A DNA stretch of 64,000 bases from Candidatus Gastranaerophilales bacterium. Its GTDB lineage: Bacteria > Cyanobacteriota > Vampirovibrionia > Gastranaerophilales > Gastranaerophilaceae. Under the pieces are notes generated by a model. It had not been told where the DNA came from, did not search any database, and worked only from the letters and a program-made list of their open reading frames with translations. The stretch covers positions 141,185 to 205,184 of the forward strand of contig CALVDX010000001.1 in the NCBI GenBank assembly GCA_944326425.1, given 5' to 3'. A program made the translations under genes and the position numbers. Positions 9,172 to 17,190 of this stretch are shown here, piece by piece. How positions within the stretch are numbered: position 1 is the first letter of the stretch; every line of letters starts with the position of its first letter.

Positions 9172-9648
9172 TTATAAATCAGAAGTACAGAACGGGCACT
9201 TTGTGGCTCTTATATCAATTGAAGAAAAACAGTGCGGACATATTTTATTTTTTGTTTCTTCAACGGTTGTTTCTTCCCTCGCAACTGTACAGCGGAGTTT
9301 GTTTATGCTTTTTATAAGCAGAAAAACAGCAAACGCAGTAATTGCAAAGCCAATGCAGACATTTATAAATAAACCGTAATTAATAGTAACAGCACCGGCT
9401 GTTTTAGCCGCTTCAAGCGAAGGATAAGTTACGATTTTGCCATCTACAGGAAGTGTCAGATAAAGGTTTGAAAAATCGACTTTCCCCATAATCCATCCGA
9501 GCGGCGGCATAAGTATATCTGTGACAAATGAGTCGACAATTTTTGTAAACGCTGCTCCTATTACAATACCGACGGACATGTCTATTACGCTGCCGCGTAT
9601 TGCAAAAGTTTTAAATTCATTTCCAAGAGACTTTAGTTTGCAAAGCAT
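9172..9648 (-). CDS. mscL: Large-conductance mechanosensitive channel with zinc-ribbon tail
   Basis: MscL opens under membrane tension to release solutes during hypo-osmotic shock. The N-terminal helix (residues 8-25, E-F-K-T-F-A-I-R-G-S-V-I-D-M-S-V-G) and TM1 are very typical; TM2 is at about 93-113. After TM2, where most MscL end in a short helical bundle, there is a zinc ribbon with C137-x2-C140 and C151-x2-C154. ATG 9648 has GGGAGA upstream. It lies downstream of pyk behind a terminator. Confidence 0.93.
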   Translation of the reverse strand: MLCKLKSLGNEFKTFAIRGSVIDMSVGIVIGAAFTKIVDSFVTDILMPPLGWIMGKVDFSNLYLTLPVDGKIVTYPSLEAAKTAGAVTINYGLFINVCIGFAITAFAVFLLIKSINKLRCTVAREETTVEETKNKICPHCFSSIDIRATKCPFCTSDL

Positions 9649-9732
9649 TTTATTTCTCTCCCCATATTGTTATCTGCAGTAGTATTTATTCTAACACAAT
9701 AAGTATAATTTTGTCTTATACAAGACTTATAA

Positions 9733-9760
9733 AAAAGGGGAAGAATACCCTTCCCCTTTT
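9733..9760 (-). terminator. Terminator after pyk
   Basis: An 11-bp perfect stem (AAAAGGGGAAG with CTTCCCCTTTT, loop 6). Read on the minus strand it ends in a T-run directly after the pyk stop codon and before mscL. Confidence 0.85.
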
Positions 9761-9769
9761 CCTATTGTT

Positions 9770-11191
9770 TTATATTGTATGAATTTTAATAAAGTTTGTA
9801 CCCTCTTCCAGAATATGCGGTACTGAACCTGTAACAATTATCATGTCCCCTTTTTTGAGGAAGGTATTTTTAACCAGAAATCTTGACATTAAAGTTAACA
9901 TAATCTGGTCGATTTTTCCTATTGCTCCTGTTATTTTGAGAGGGTATACACCTCTGTACAATCTGAGCTGTCTGCATAGTTTCTGGCTTGTGCAGCATGC
10001 AAATACCGGCACTGACGGGTTGCTTTCTGAGATAAGTTTTGGAGTGTATCCAGACTGGGAAATCGTAACAATTGCTTTTACATTAGGAATATTCCTTATC
10101 ATATCTGTAAGAGCAACACCGATAGCCATTGATGCGGTATTTTCTGTCTGGAACATTTTTTCCGGCAGTCTGTTATGATTGATTCTTTCGCTGTACTGAA
10201 CGCTTTTTGCAATGTCGTCCATCATTTTAACGGTTGCTTCCGGATAAGCCCCTACAGCGGTTTCCCCTGAAAGCATAACTGCGTCCGCACCGTCAAATAT
10301 TGCGTTTGCAACGTCAGATACTTCCGCTCTTGTAGGTATTGGGTTTGTAATCATACTTTCAAGCATTTGAGTCGCAACGATAACACATTTACGTGCAACA
10401 TTTGCTTTTTCTACGATTGTTTTTTGTACGATTGGTACTTCCTGTGCAGGGGTTTCAATACCAAGGTCGCCGCGGGCAACCATAATCCCGTCAGAAACAG
10501 CTATTATCTCATCAATATTTCTTATTGCTTGCGGTTTTTCTATTTTAGAAATTATTTTTATATCGCTGTTTTTAATTAATTCTCTTAAAAATCTAACGTC
10601 GTCTGCGCATCTTACAAAAGAAAGGGCAATGTAATCAACATCCCATTCCACCGCTTTTTTAACGTATTCGATATCTTTTTCAGACATAACTTCAAGGCTT
10701 CCGGTTGCTCCCGGTATATTTATGCCTTTTCTTTTATTTATTGTACCTTTGGTAAGTACTTTGGCTGAAACTATATCATTATTGATTTCTGTTGCAACAA
10801 GCTGTATTTTCCCGTCGTCAATAAGAATTTTATCTCCGGGTTTAACGTCTTCCGCAATACCTTTGTAATCAACAGGGATAACTTTTCCGTCATAGCCATC
10901 TTTATGCTGGAATTGAAGTATGTCGCCAACGTTAACTTTTATCGGCTCCGGAAGCTCTCCTACTCTGATTTTAGGACCTTGAAGGTCAATCATAATAGGG
11001 ATGAGGGTTTTTGTTTCAGCTTCGACTGCGCGAATACTTTTAACAACTTCTTCGTGTTGTGCAAAATCTCCGTGTGAAGCGTTGAGTCTGAACATGTCAG
11101 CACCGTTTTGTGTAAGTGCCGTTATTTTTTCTTTTGTATTACAAGCGGGGCCTATCGTGCACACTATTTTGGTTGATGTATAATTTTCCAT
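9770..11191 (-). CDS. pyk: Pyruvate kinase
   Basis: Glycolytic enzyme making pyruvate and ATP from phosphoenolpyruvate and ADP. Characteristic segments are K-I-V-C-T-I-G-P-A near the N-terminus, the active-site lysine region S-K-I-E-K-P-Q-A-I, M-V-A-R-G-D-L-G-I-E, and A-T-Q-M-L-E-S-M. It is about 473 aa with the usual A, B and C domains. ATG 11191 is chosen because AGGAGG lies 10 bases upstream; an in-frame ATG at 11224 would put that Shine-Dalgarno inside the gene. A terminator follows. Confidence 0.97.
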   Translation of the reverse strand: MENYTSTKIVCTIGPACNTKEKITALTQNGADMFRLNASHGDFAQHEEVVKSIRAVEAETKTLIPIMIDLQGPKIRVGELPEPIKVNVGDILQFQHKDGYDGKVIPVDYKGIAEDVKPGDKILIDDGKIQLVATEINNDIVSAKVLTKGTINKRKGINIPGATGSLEVMSEKDIEYVKKAVEWDVDYIALSFVRCADDVRFLRELIKNSDIKIISKIEKPQAIRNIDEIIAVSDGIMVARGDLGIETPAQEVPIVQKTIVEKANVARKCVIVATQMLESMITNPIPTRAEVSDVANAIFDGADAVMLSGETAVGAYPEATVKMMDDIAKSVQYSERINHNRLPEKMFQTENTASMAIGVALTDMIRNIPNVKAIVTISQSGYTPKLISESNPSVPVFACCTSQKLCRQLRLYRGVYPLKITGAIGKIDQIMLTLMSRFLVKNTFLKKGDMIIVTGSVPHILEEGTNFIKIHTI

Positions 11192-11382
11192 TTGTCTTAA
11201 TCCTCCTATTATATATTGCAACATAAATTTATAATTTCAACTAAATAATAATAAGAAAAGAGAGTAAAACTCCAACTATAGTATGGTATCAAATTTTAAA
11301 TAATACTCTAAAATCAGGATTTTATTTTCTGTTAATACTGGTATTCTTGTAGAGTACTAGATTTTAAGAAAGGATACATACT

Positions 11383-11844
11383 ATGGCAACAATTGACAAA
11401 ATCGGTGCGATTTTGAACACAAAAATCGAGATTCCTTTCAAAATAAAAGCTAGGGAAAGTATACACACTAATCCGTTCAGAGATTCAAAGTTTGACGGTT
11501 CAATCCTCCCTGCTGATATTTTTGAAGGTACTCAGCTCAAATCGCAAAACAAAGCAAAAATGGTTATGAGTGCAATTGCAGGGAGTGTTTCTAACTTCTC
11601 TAAGAAGATTGCGGAACCGGTAGCAGCATTCTGTAACAAAGTGAAAACAAATCTTTCTAATGCGTTGAATTATGCAAAGACAACAACTCTTTCTGAGGCA
11701 TTGTCTGATTTAGGTAATTCTATTTCCCAAAAGGTTTCTACTATAAGGAAAAATGCGGAAATGAATAAAATCTCGGATAAAATGCCTGTTGCAGAGTTAG
11801 AAGCCGCATGGAAAAATGAGAATAAGTTGATGGAGGCTGCATAA
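11383..11844 (+). CDS. Unrecognised helical protein, 153 aa
   Basis: The protein is polar and mainly helical after residue 60, with lysine- and alanine-rich stretches (K-I-A-E-P-V-A-A-F-C-N-K-V-K). There is no signal peptide or transmembrane segment. The N-terminal 50 residues are probably disordered and contain N-P-F-R-D. A Shine-Dalgarno (AAGGA) lies 9 bases before the ATG. Its TAA overlaps the next ATG by one base, so the pair is co-translated. No family recognised; it has the style of lineage-restricted genes. Confidence 0.6.
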   Translation: MATIDKIGAILNTKIEIPFKIKARESIHTNPFRDSKFDGSILPADIFEGTQLKSQNKAKMVMSAIAGSVSNFSKKIAEPVAAFCNKVKTNLSNALNYAKTTTLSEALSDLGNSISQKVSTIRKNAEMNKISDKMPVAELEAAWKNENKLMEAA

Positions 11845-12197
11845 TGAATAAGAAAATTTCACAGATTATAGATGCATTAACCACTCATCAGGATAATGAT
11901 TCTATCAGAGTATTAGAAAATTTAGGAACGAATTCTTCTGATAACGATATAAGAGAAAAGACTTCAAGAGCTTTGGTAAAGAAGAATGTGCACGATTCAC
12001 TTAAAGTGGTTATTATTAATGAAGGCAAAGGTATCAATGATTTAAGCCCTGTTGTCGCAATGAGTACAATCAACGAAATTCTGGCACTTAAAGACAAGAC
12101 AGAAGTTCTGCATATTTTGGAAGATACAATCAATATGCACTCAAGCGAAACAGTAAGAGAAAATGCGGCTTCTGTAAAATCATTGTTAGCATTATAG
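11844..12197 (+). CDS. Small HEAT/ARM-like helical protein
   Basis: A 117-aa helical protein with three HEAT-like units, including N-S-S-D-N-D-I-R-E-K-T-S-R-A-L-V-K-K and S-S-E-T-V-R-E-N-A-A. It resembles the repeats of the HEAT protein ending at 5601, so the two may be distant paralogues. It overlaps the upstream gene by one base (TAATG). Probably a binding partner of that gene's product; function unknown. Confidence 0.6.
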   Translation: MNKKISQIIDALTTHQDNDSIRVLENLGTNSSDNDIREKTSRALVKKNVHDSLKVVIINEGKGINDLSPVVAMSTINEILALKDKTEVLHILEDTINMHSSETVRENAASVKSLLAL

Positions 12198-12224
12198 TTT
12201 TTCTACGTGCTATAGTATCTTGTG

Positions 12225-12433
12225 TTATTTCGGCGGCGGCTTCGGATTTTCCGGGGCTGCTGCTGCTTTTAGAATGCTTTTTCCCTGAAATGTAATGTAT
12301 CAATAATTGTTTGGCCCCCGCCCGAGCGGCTCATGCCCGGGTATACTCCCTTTTCTATGGCTATTGTCGTGAACTTTCCTTTTAACTTGTAATAAATATT
12401 TCTTTTATTTATAATTTTTTTATGAGTATTAGG
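12225..12433 (-). pseudogene. Degenerate C-terminal gene fragment upstream of kdsA
   Basis: This stretch is GC-richer than its surroundings. On the minus strand one frame reads K-G-K-F-T-T-I-A-I-E-K-G-V-Y-P-G-M-S-R-S-G-G-G and stops at 12269. The neighbouring frame continues plausibly as Y-I-T-F-Q-G-K-S-I-L-K and a proline-rich end P-E-N-P-K-P-P-P-K, stopping at 12225. There is no start codon or Shine-Dalgarno, and the upstream end is cut near the kdsA start. It looks like a frameshifted 3' remnant. Parent family not recognised. Confidence 0.35.
12387..12415 (+). promoter_or_regulatory. Sigma-70-type promoter giving leaderless kdsA mRNA
   Basis: TTGTAA, a 17-base spacer, then TATAAT. The -10 box ends seven bases before the kdsA ATG, so transcription should begin at or next to the start codon. 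No Shine-Dalgarno is present. Confidence 0.65.
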
Positions 12434-13240
12434 TTAAATAATTTTGAAATAGGGGCAGAAAACGGGGACATGACAATTCTGGCCGGCCCTTGTGCGATTG
12501 AGGATATTGATATACTTAGAAAAACAGCTGATGTTTTGTCTAAGGTTTGTGGCGAATTAGGTATTAATTATGTTTTTAAATCCTCTTTTGATAAGGCAAA
12601 CAGGACATCTATTAATTCTTACCGCGGAGTTGGAATGGAAAAGGGGCTTGAGATTCTTTCCAAGATTAAGACAGAATTTGGGGTTCCTATCGTAACTGAT
12701 GTTCACCTCCCCGACCAATGCGCACCGGTTGCTGAAGTCGCGGATATTATCCAAATCCCTGCTTTTTTATGCCGGCAAACTGATTTGTTGGTTGCTGCAG
12801 CCCAAACAGGGAGAGTTGTAAACATAAAAAAAGGACAGTTTTTGGCACCCCGGCAAATGAAGCCTCTTGCTAAAAAGGTTGAGGAAAGCGGAAATAAACG
12901 TATTATGCTGACAGAACGCGGAACAACCTTCGGTTATAATAACCTTGTTGTTGATTTTCGTTCTTTTTATATTATGCAGGAGTTTGGTTATCCTGTTGTG
13001 TTTGACGCTACTCACAGCGTTCAAATGCCGGGAGCAAACGGAGAGACAACAGGCGGAGACAGAAGATTTGTTCCTCTGCTGGCAAAAGCTGCTGTTGCTG
13101 CAGGGGTAAATACATTATTTTTTGAAATTCATCCCGAGCCGGATTGTGCCCCTTGTGACGGGCCTAATATGCTTAAGCTTGAAGATGCCAGGGCTCTGTT
13201 TAAAAAATGCAAAGAAATTTATGAGGTGGTTAGGGGATAA
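12422..13240 (+). CDS. kdsA: 3-deoxy-8-phosphooctulonate synthase
   Basis: KdsA condenses phosphoenolpyruvate with arabinose-5-phosphate to Kdo-8-phosphate for the LPS inner core. Diagnostic segments are A-G-P-C-A-I-E near residue 21, K-S-S-F-D-K-A-N-R-T-S, T-D-V-H, L-T-E-R-G-T-T-F-G-Y and D-A-T-H-S-V-Q-M-P-G. It is 272 aa, normal length. Presence of kdsA implies an LPS-bearing outer membrane. The start lacks a Shine-Dalgarno and fits a leaderless transcript. The MBL hydrolase gene follows four bases later. Confidence 0.96.
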   Translation: MSIRLNNFEIGAENGDMTILAGPCAIEDIDILRKTADVLSKVCGELGINYVFKSSFDKANRTSINSYRGVGMEKGLEILSKIKTEFGVPIVTDVHLPDQCAPVAEVADIIQIPAFLCRQTDLLVAAAQTGRVVNIKKGQFLAPRQMKPLAKKVEESGNKRIMLTERGTTFGYNNLVVDFRSFYIMQEFGYPVVFDATHSVQMPGANGETTGGDRRFVPLLAKAAVAAGVNTLFFEIHPEPDCAPCDGPNMLKLEDARALFKKCKEIYEVVRG

Positions 13241-13244
13241 AATA

Positions 13245-13862
13245 ATGATTTTAAAAACATTTGTTGAACCGCCGTTGGACAATAATAATTATCTTTTAAT
13301 AGATGAAGAGGTAAAAGAAGCTGTATTAATTGATTGCAGCCATTATGATGATAAAATTATTAAAACTCTGGAAGAGACTGGTGCCAAATTAAAATACATA
13401 TTGCTTACTCATGCGCATTTTGACCATGTAATGGGTGTATATGAGATGGTCATGAAAACAGGGGCTGAAGTTATATTACACCCTGCTGACGAGTTGTTGT
13501 TAAAGGATCTCAATTCATTTACTTTTATGCTCGGACTGCCTGCGGCAAATATACCGGAAGTTTCCCGCTATGTAAACGACGGTGATATTATAAAGTTTGC
13601 GGAACATGAAATAAATGTTATACACACCCCGGGACATACAAAAGGCGGGGTGGGTTATCAGGTTGACGGAAAGTTATTTTCGGGTGATACTCTATTTAAG
13701 GAAAGTGTAGGCCGGACAGACTTAGAGGGAGGCAGCCATGCAGAGCTGGAACATAGTATAAGAACGAAATTTTTTACACTTCCGGATGATACTGTTGTTT
13801 ATCCCGGACACGGTCCACACACAACAATCGGACACGAAAAAAAATATAATAAATTTATATAG
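13245..13862 (+). CDS. MBL-fold hydrolase, glyoxalase II-like
   Basis: A single-domain metallo-beta-lactamase-fold enzyme of about 205 aa. The metal motif T-H-A-H-F-D-H near residue 51 is followed by H-T-P-G-H-T, F-S-G-D-T-L-F and Y-P-G-H-G-P, the pattern of hydroxyacylglutathione hydrolase relatives. The start at 13245 has AGGGGA 8 bases upstream; a longer frame would run back inside kdsA and is not supported. The preserved kdsA-MBL-pheS order suggests a housekeeping operon. True substrate unknown. Confidence 0.85.
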   Translation: MILKTFVEPPLDNNNYLLIDEEVKEAVLIDCSHYDDKIIKTLEETGAKLKYILLTHAHFDHVMGVYEMVMKTGAEVILHPADELLLKDLNSFTFMLGLPAANIPEVSRYVNDGDIIKFAEHEINVIHTPGHTKGGVGYQVDGKLFSGDTLFKESVGRTDLEGGSHAELEHSIRTKFFTLPDDTVVYPGHGPHTTIGHEKKYNKFI

Positions 13863-13871
13863 AGGTGGGGT

Positions 13872-14906
13872 ATGAAATCACAATTAGAAAGTATATATAG
13901 AGCAGCGTCAGCAGATTTGGATAAGGCTTCCAATGTTGATGATATAGAAGAAATAAGAAATAAGTATTTAAGCAGAAAGGGTGAGTTTAATTCAATAAAA
14001 AAAGGCTTGAAAGATTTGCCGGATGAGGAAAAACGCATTGTCGGAGCGCTTGCAAACGATATCAGCAATAAACTCGAAGCAGCAATAAAAGAAAAATATG
14101 ATTTGTTCTATCGCAAAGAAATGAATGAAAAACTTCAAAAGGATAGGATTGATATTACTCTTGACGGTGCGTATACTCCGTTGGGTAAGATTCATCCTAT
14201 TACTTCTACAATTAATGAAATCGTTGAAATTTTTCAAAATTTAGGTTTTTCGCTCCTTCCAAATATTTTATCGCCGGAAGTGGAAACAGAGTATTATAAT
14301 TTTGACATGCTTAACTTTCCGCCGGATCATCCTGCTAAAGACATGCAGGACACTTATTATACAAAACTTGCACCTAACACTATATTAAGAAGCCAAACTT
14401 CATGTGCGCAAATAAGAGCAATGGAGGACAGCAAACCTCCAATCAGGGTGGTTGTCCCCGGAAGAGTTTACAGAAATGAAACTGTAAATGCCCGTAAGAA
14501 TAATTTCTTTCATCAAATAGAAGGCTTGTACGTGGATAAAGGAATCACTTTTGGTGATTTAAAAGGTGTCCTTAATGAATTTATACGTATTTATTTTGGC
14601 GCAGCTCGTCCAACCCGTTTTAGAAGCAGTTTCTTCCCGTTTACAGAACCTTCTGCAGAAGTCGATGTACAGTGTATTATGTGCCAGGGCAAAGGCTGCC
14701 GCACCTGCAGCGGCACAGGCTGGCTTGAAATTCTCGGAGCAGGTATGGTTGATACTAATGTGCTAAAGAATGTAGGTGTTGATCCGGAAGTATATAGCGG
14801 TTTTGCTTTTGGTATGGGGGTTGAAAGACTTGCAATGCTTAAATACGCTATAGATGATATAAGATTATTCTTTAATAACGATAAACGTTTCCTTAATCAA
14901 TTCTAG
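13872..14906 (+). CDS. pheS: Phenylalanyl-tRNA synthetase alpha subunit
   Basis: Class II synthetase subunit. The N-terminal coiled coil (1-90) is followed by the catalytic core with H-P-A-K-D-M-Q-D-T (motif 2 region), R-S-Q-T-S-C-A-Q-I-R, G-R-V-Y-R-N-E, a cysteine-rich C-x2-C-x3-G-C-x2-C turn, G-W-L-E-I-L-G-A-G-M-V and G-F-A-F-G-M-G-V-E-R. It is 344 aa. GAGGTGGGG precedes the ATG. pheT is not adjacent, unlike the usual pheST pair but as in cyanobacteria, where the two are separate. Confidence 0.97.
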   Translation: MKSQLESIYRAASADLDKASNVDDIEEIRNKYLSRKGEFNSIKKGLKDLPDEEKRIVGALANDISNKLEAAIKEKYDLFYRKEMNEKLQKDRIDITLDGAYTPLGKIHPITSTINEIVEIFQNLGFSLLPNILSPEVETEYYNFDMLNFPPDHPAKDMQDTYYTKLAPNTILRSQTSCAQIRAMEDSKPPIRVVVPGRVYRNETVNARKNNFFHQIEGLYVDKGITFGDLKGVLNEFIRIYFGAARPTRFRSSFFPFTEPSAEVDVQCIMCQGKGCRTCSGTGWLEILGAGMVDTNVLKNVGVDPEVYSGFAFGMGVERLAMLKYAIDDIRLFFNNDKRFLNQF

Positions 14907-14977
14907 GTTTAGTTATTCCTCAGAATCAGTTGTTGTGGGTATTTCTACCTATTATTTCATGATGCGGTTTTGTTGCA

Positions 14978-14995
14978 ATTGTAAAGAATTGTAAA
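14978..14995 (+). promoter_or_regulatory. HLR1-like tandem box upstream of the 15078 gene
   Basis: ATTGTAAA-GA-ATTGTAAA is a perfect tandem repeat with 10-base periodicity. Its complement, TTTACAAT-TC-TTTACAAT, fits the cyanobacterial RpaB site (HLR1) at every defined position. It ends 82 bases before the start codon, next to a TAAAAT box at 15004. Confidence 0.55.
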
Positions 14996-15077
14996 TGTTT
15001 TGATAAAATTCCTAAAGTTTTTTTAAATTCTGCCGTAAACATGGGTACAAAGGGAACGAAGAAAAAGGAAAAACATT

Positions 15078-16058
15078 ATGGGAATGGCATCATCACAAGC
15101 AAGATTTTTGCAATTAACAGCGAGATTGAACAACACAGAGTTTCAAGGACAACAAATCAACCAACAAAGAACTTTATTGTCCAATGAGTCTTCTCAGGCT
15201 TATAATTCTTTGCTCGGTATGACCGTTCCTACACCTCCCTCTAAAACGGATTATACAAAAACGGTTTATACCTTTGCACAAGGGGCCTATGATTATACTA
15301 TAGATTCAGTTTACCCGAATGCTGATAATCAAAATTATACTATTAATTATACAAGAAGCGGTAACCTTGTTGGTATTGTTAATACAAGCACTTCTGCTAC
15401 TATCAGGCAAGGTACTAATCCGGACAGCAGTGTATCTGGAGATGCAGTAGACTGGTTAGCTAACGGCTCTCAACTGTATGAGGTTAATGCAAACTTTGTA
15501 CACGAAGGTAAAACCGGAGAAGAACTGTTTCAACAAATGTTTAACAATACTTCCGGAGCAGAAATGTCTGATTACTATGTTTACATATCAACAGATGCAA
15601 ACGGTATTGAATCTTATAAATTTATATTGAAAGATGATGTTGAGGCAATCAGTGTATCATCAACAGCTTCAGGACTTGCCGATATTTGGGAGCAAGGTAC
15701 TGTAAATACAAAAGAAGCTCTTACCACTGATAGCGGTTCGGTTATTTTTGACACATCAGGCAGAATGACATCTGTTATTATTGATGGTGTTGAATATGTT
15801 CTTAATGCAGAAACAACAACTGATGACGATGCCTATGAAGATGCATATAATCAATACGAATATGAAAAATATCAATACAACCAATATGTAGCTGAAGTTA
15901 ATGCCAAAATTTCAATTATTCAGCTTCAAGATAAAAAACTTGAACTTCAACTTGAACAACTTGATACTGAAAGAACTACAATCACTACAGAAATTGAAGC
16001 TGTACAAAAAGTATTAACAGATAACATTGACAGAACTTATAAAGTATTCAACGGCTAG
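15078..16058 (+). CDS. Filament-like coiled-coil protein, unrecognised
   Basis: A 326-aa protein with helical ends and a beta-rich centre. Residues 1-45 (M-G-M-A-S-S-Q-A-R-F-L-x-L-T-A-R-L) form a glutamine-rich helix without a signal peptide. About 60-245 is tyrosine-, threonine- and serine-rich like an exposed beta domain, and about 250-326 is a long coiled coil. This helix-beta-helix layout resembles flagellin or hook-associated proteins exported by the flagellar apparatus, which is only an analogy. The HLR1-like box at 14978 suggests stress-linked control. It is monocistronic. Confidence 0.6.
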   Translation: MGMASSQARFLQLTARLNNTEFQGQQINQQRTLLSNESSQAYNSLLGMTVPTPPSKTDYTKTVYTFAQGAYDYTIDSVYPNADNQNYTINYTRSGNLVGIVNTSTSATIRQGTNPDSSVSGDAVDWLANGSQLYEVNANFVHEGKTGEELFQQMFNNTSGAEMSDYYVYISTDANGIESYKFILKDDVEAISVSSTASGLADIWEQGTVNTKEALTTDSGSVIFDTSGRMTSVIIDGVEYVLNAETTTDDDAYEDAYNQYEYEKYQYNQYVAEVNAKISIIQLQDKKLELQLEQLDTERTTITTEIEAVQKVLTDNIDRTYKVFNG

Positions 16059-16094
16059 TATAATAAGTTGTAAGATGCCCATATAATGTAGTTG

Positions 16095-16122
16095 CAAATT
16101 TAACTCGAGAGAGTTAAATTTG
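16095..16122 (+). other. Perfect 12-bp hairpin in the gshB leader
   Basis: CAAATTTAACTC, a GAGA loop, then GAGTTAAATTTG. There is no T-run after it, so it is unlikely to be a terminator. A TATAAT box at 16082 would start transcription almost exactly at the hairpin, which would then form the 5' end of the mRNA. The GshB-like start codon lies 20 bases beyond. Confidence 0.5.
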
Positions 16123-16141
16123 TACTATATATGAGGTTTTT

Positions 16142-17101
16142 ATGAGAATACTATTTGTAATAGACAAAGTTGAGTATAAATATTTTGAGTTTAATAATCT
16201 GGTAACAAATTTTTGGCTGATAAAAGAATATGCTCAAAATAATGATGTTTATATATCAATAATAAACAGGCTTTCGTTAAAAGGTGACAAGGCTTTTGCT
16301 TTATGTAATAAAGTTCTTGCCGCTGGTGATGATATTATTTATGATAAAACATTTGTTAATCTTGAGATAGATAGCTTTGAGTTAGTATTTTTCCGCCCTG
16401 ATCCGCCGGTTGATAATAATTATATTAATGGAACGTATATTTTTGATTTTGTTAAAAAACCTTTTGTTGTTAATAACCCTGAGTCAATCAGGAATTTTAA
16501 TGAAAAAATACACGCTTTAAAATTTAAGGAGTATATGCCGGAAACAATAGTTTCTTCCTCCCTTGATGAAATTGAAGAATTTCTGCGGCGGCAGGGCGAA
16601 ATAATACTTAAACCGCTGGATAAATGTTTTGGTGCGGGGGTTATGTATCTTAAACACGGGGATTTGAACACAAGAAGTATTATTAACATGATGACTTCTA
16701 ACGAAACATCGTTTACAATGGTTCAAAAATATATATCATCCGGTATTTATGGTGATAAACGTGTTTTGACACTTGGAAATCAGGTTCTGGATTATTGTAT
16801 TGTAAAACATGCTACTGCTGATGACTTTAAATTTAATAATCACAGCGATGCGTATATAACAAAAGGCAGTTTGACAGAAGAAGAAAAAACTAATTTCAGC
16901 AGAGTAGCTCAGGAATTAAATAATTCCGGCATTTATATGGCAGGGCTGGATGTCATCGACGGTAAAATTATTGAAATAAACGTTACCAGTCCGTGCTATT
17001 TTATAAAGGAAATTAACGCATTTTTTGGAATTAGCCTTGAGAAGCAGATTTGCAATTATTTTTTGGAAAACTCTTGTTATAAAGTCAAAAATGTAGTATA
17101 A
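16142..17101 (+). CDS. GshB-like ATP-grasp ligase (glutathione synthetase family)
   Basis: The protein aligns by eye with prokaryotic GshB: the N-terminal F-F-R-P-D-P-P-V-D motif, N-N-P-E-S-I-R-N-F-N-E-K (near 115), I-L-K-P-L-D (ATP-grasp lysine, near 157), M-V-Q-K-Y-I and the metal-binding I-E-I-N-V-T-S-P end. GshB joins gamma-glutamylcysteine and glycine. It is 319 aa, about normal, but the sequence is divergent, and gshA is not in the window, so another peptide-like ligation is possible. GAGG lies before the ATG. Confidence 0.75.
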   Translation: MRILFVIDKVEYKYFEFNNLVTNFWLIKEYAQNNDVYISIINRLSLKGDKAFALCNKVLAAGDDIIYDKTFVNLEIDSFELVFFRPDPPVDNNYINGTYIFDFVKKPFVVNNPESIRNFNEKIHALKFKEYMPETIVSSSLDEIEEFLRRQGEIILKPLDKCFGAGVMYLKHGDLNTRSIINMMTSNETSFTMVQKYISSGIYGDKRVLTLGNQVLDYCIVKHATADDFKFNNHSDAYITKGSLTEEEKTNFSRVAQELNNSGIYMAGLDVIDGKIIEINVTSPCYFIKEINAFFGISLEKQICNYFLENSCYKVKNVV

Positions 17102-17190
17102 TTCACCTATATAGTGTATATCTATATTTAAAATATATACTATCATGTAAGAAGAGTTGACTAAGAGTTATATTTAATTAAAAGGTAGAT

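Noticed and set aside
13122..13244. Longer N-terminus for the MBL hydrolase inside kdsA
   Set aside because: It reads kdsA out of frame and lacks a Shine-Dalgarno; the ATG at 13245 has a good one and starts the conserved domain.
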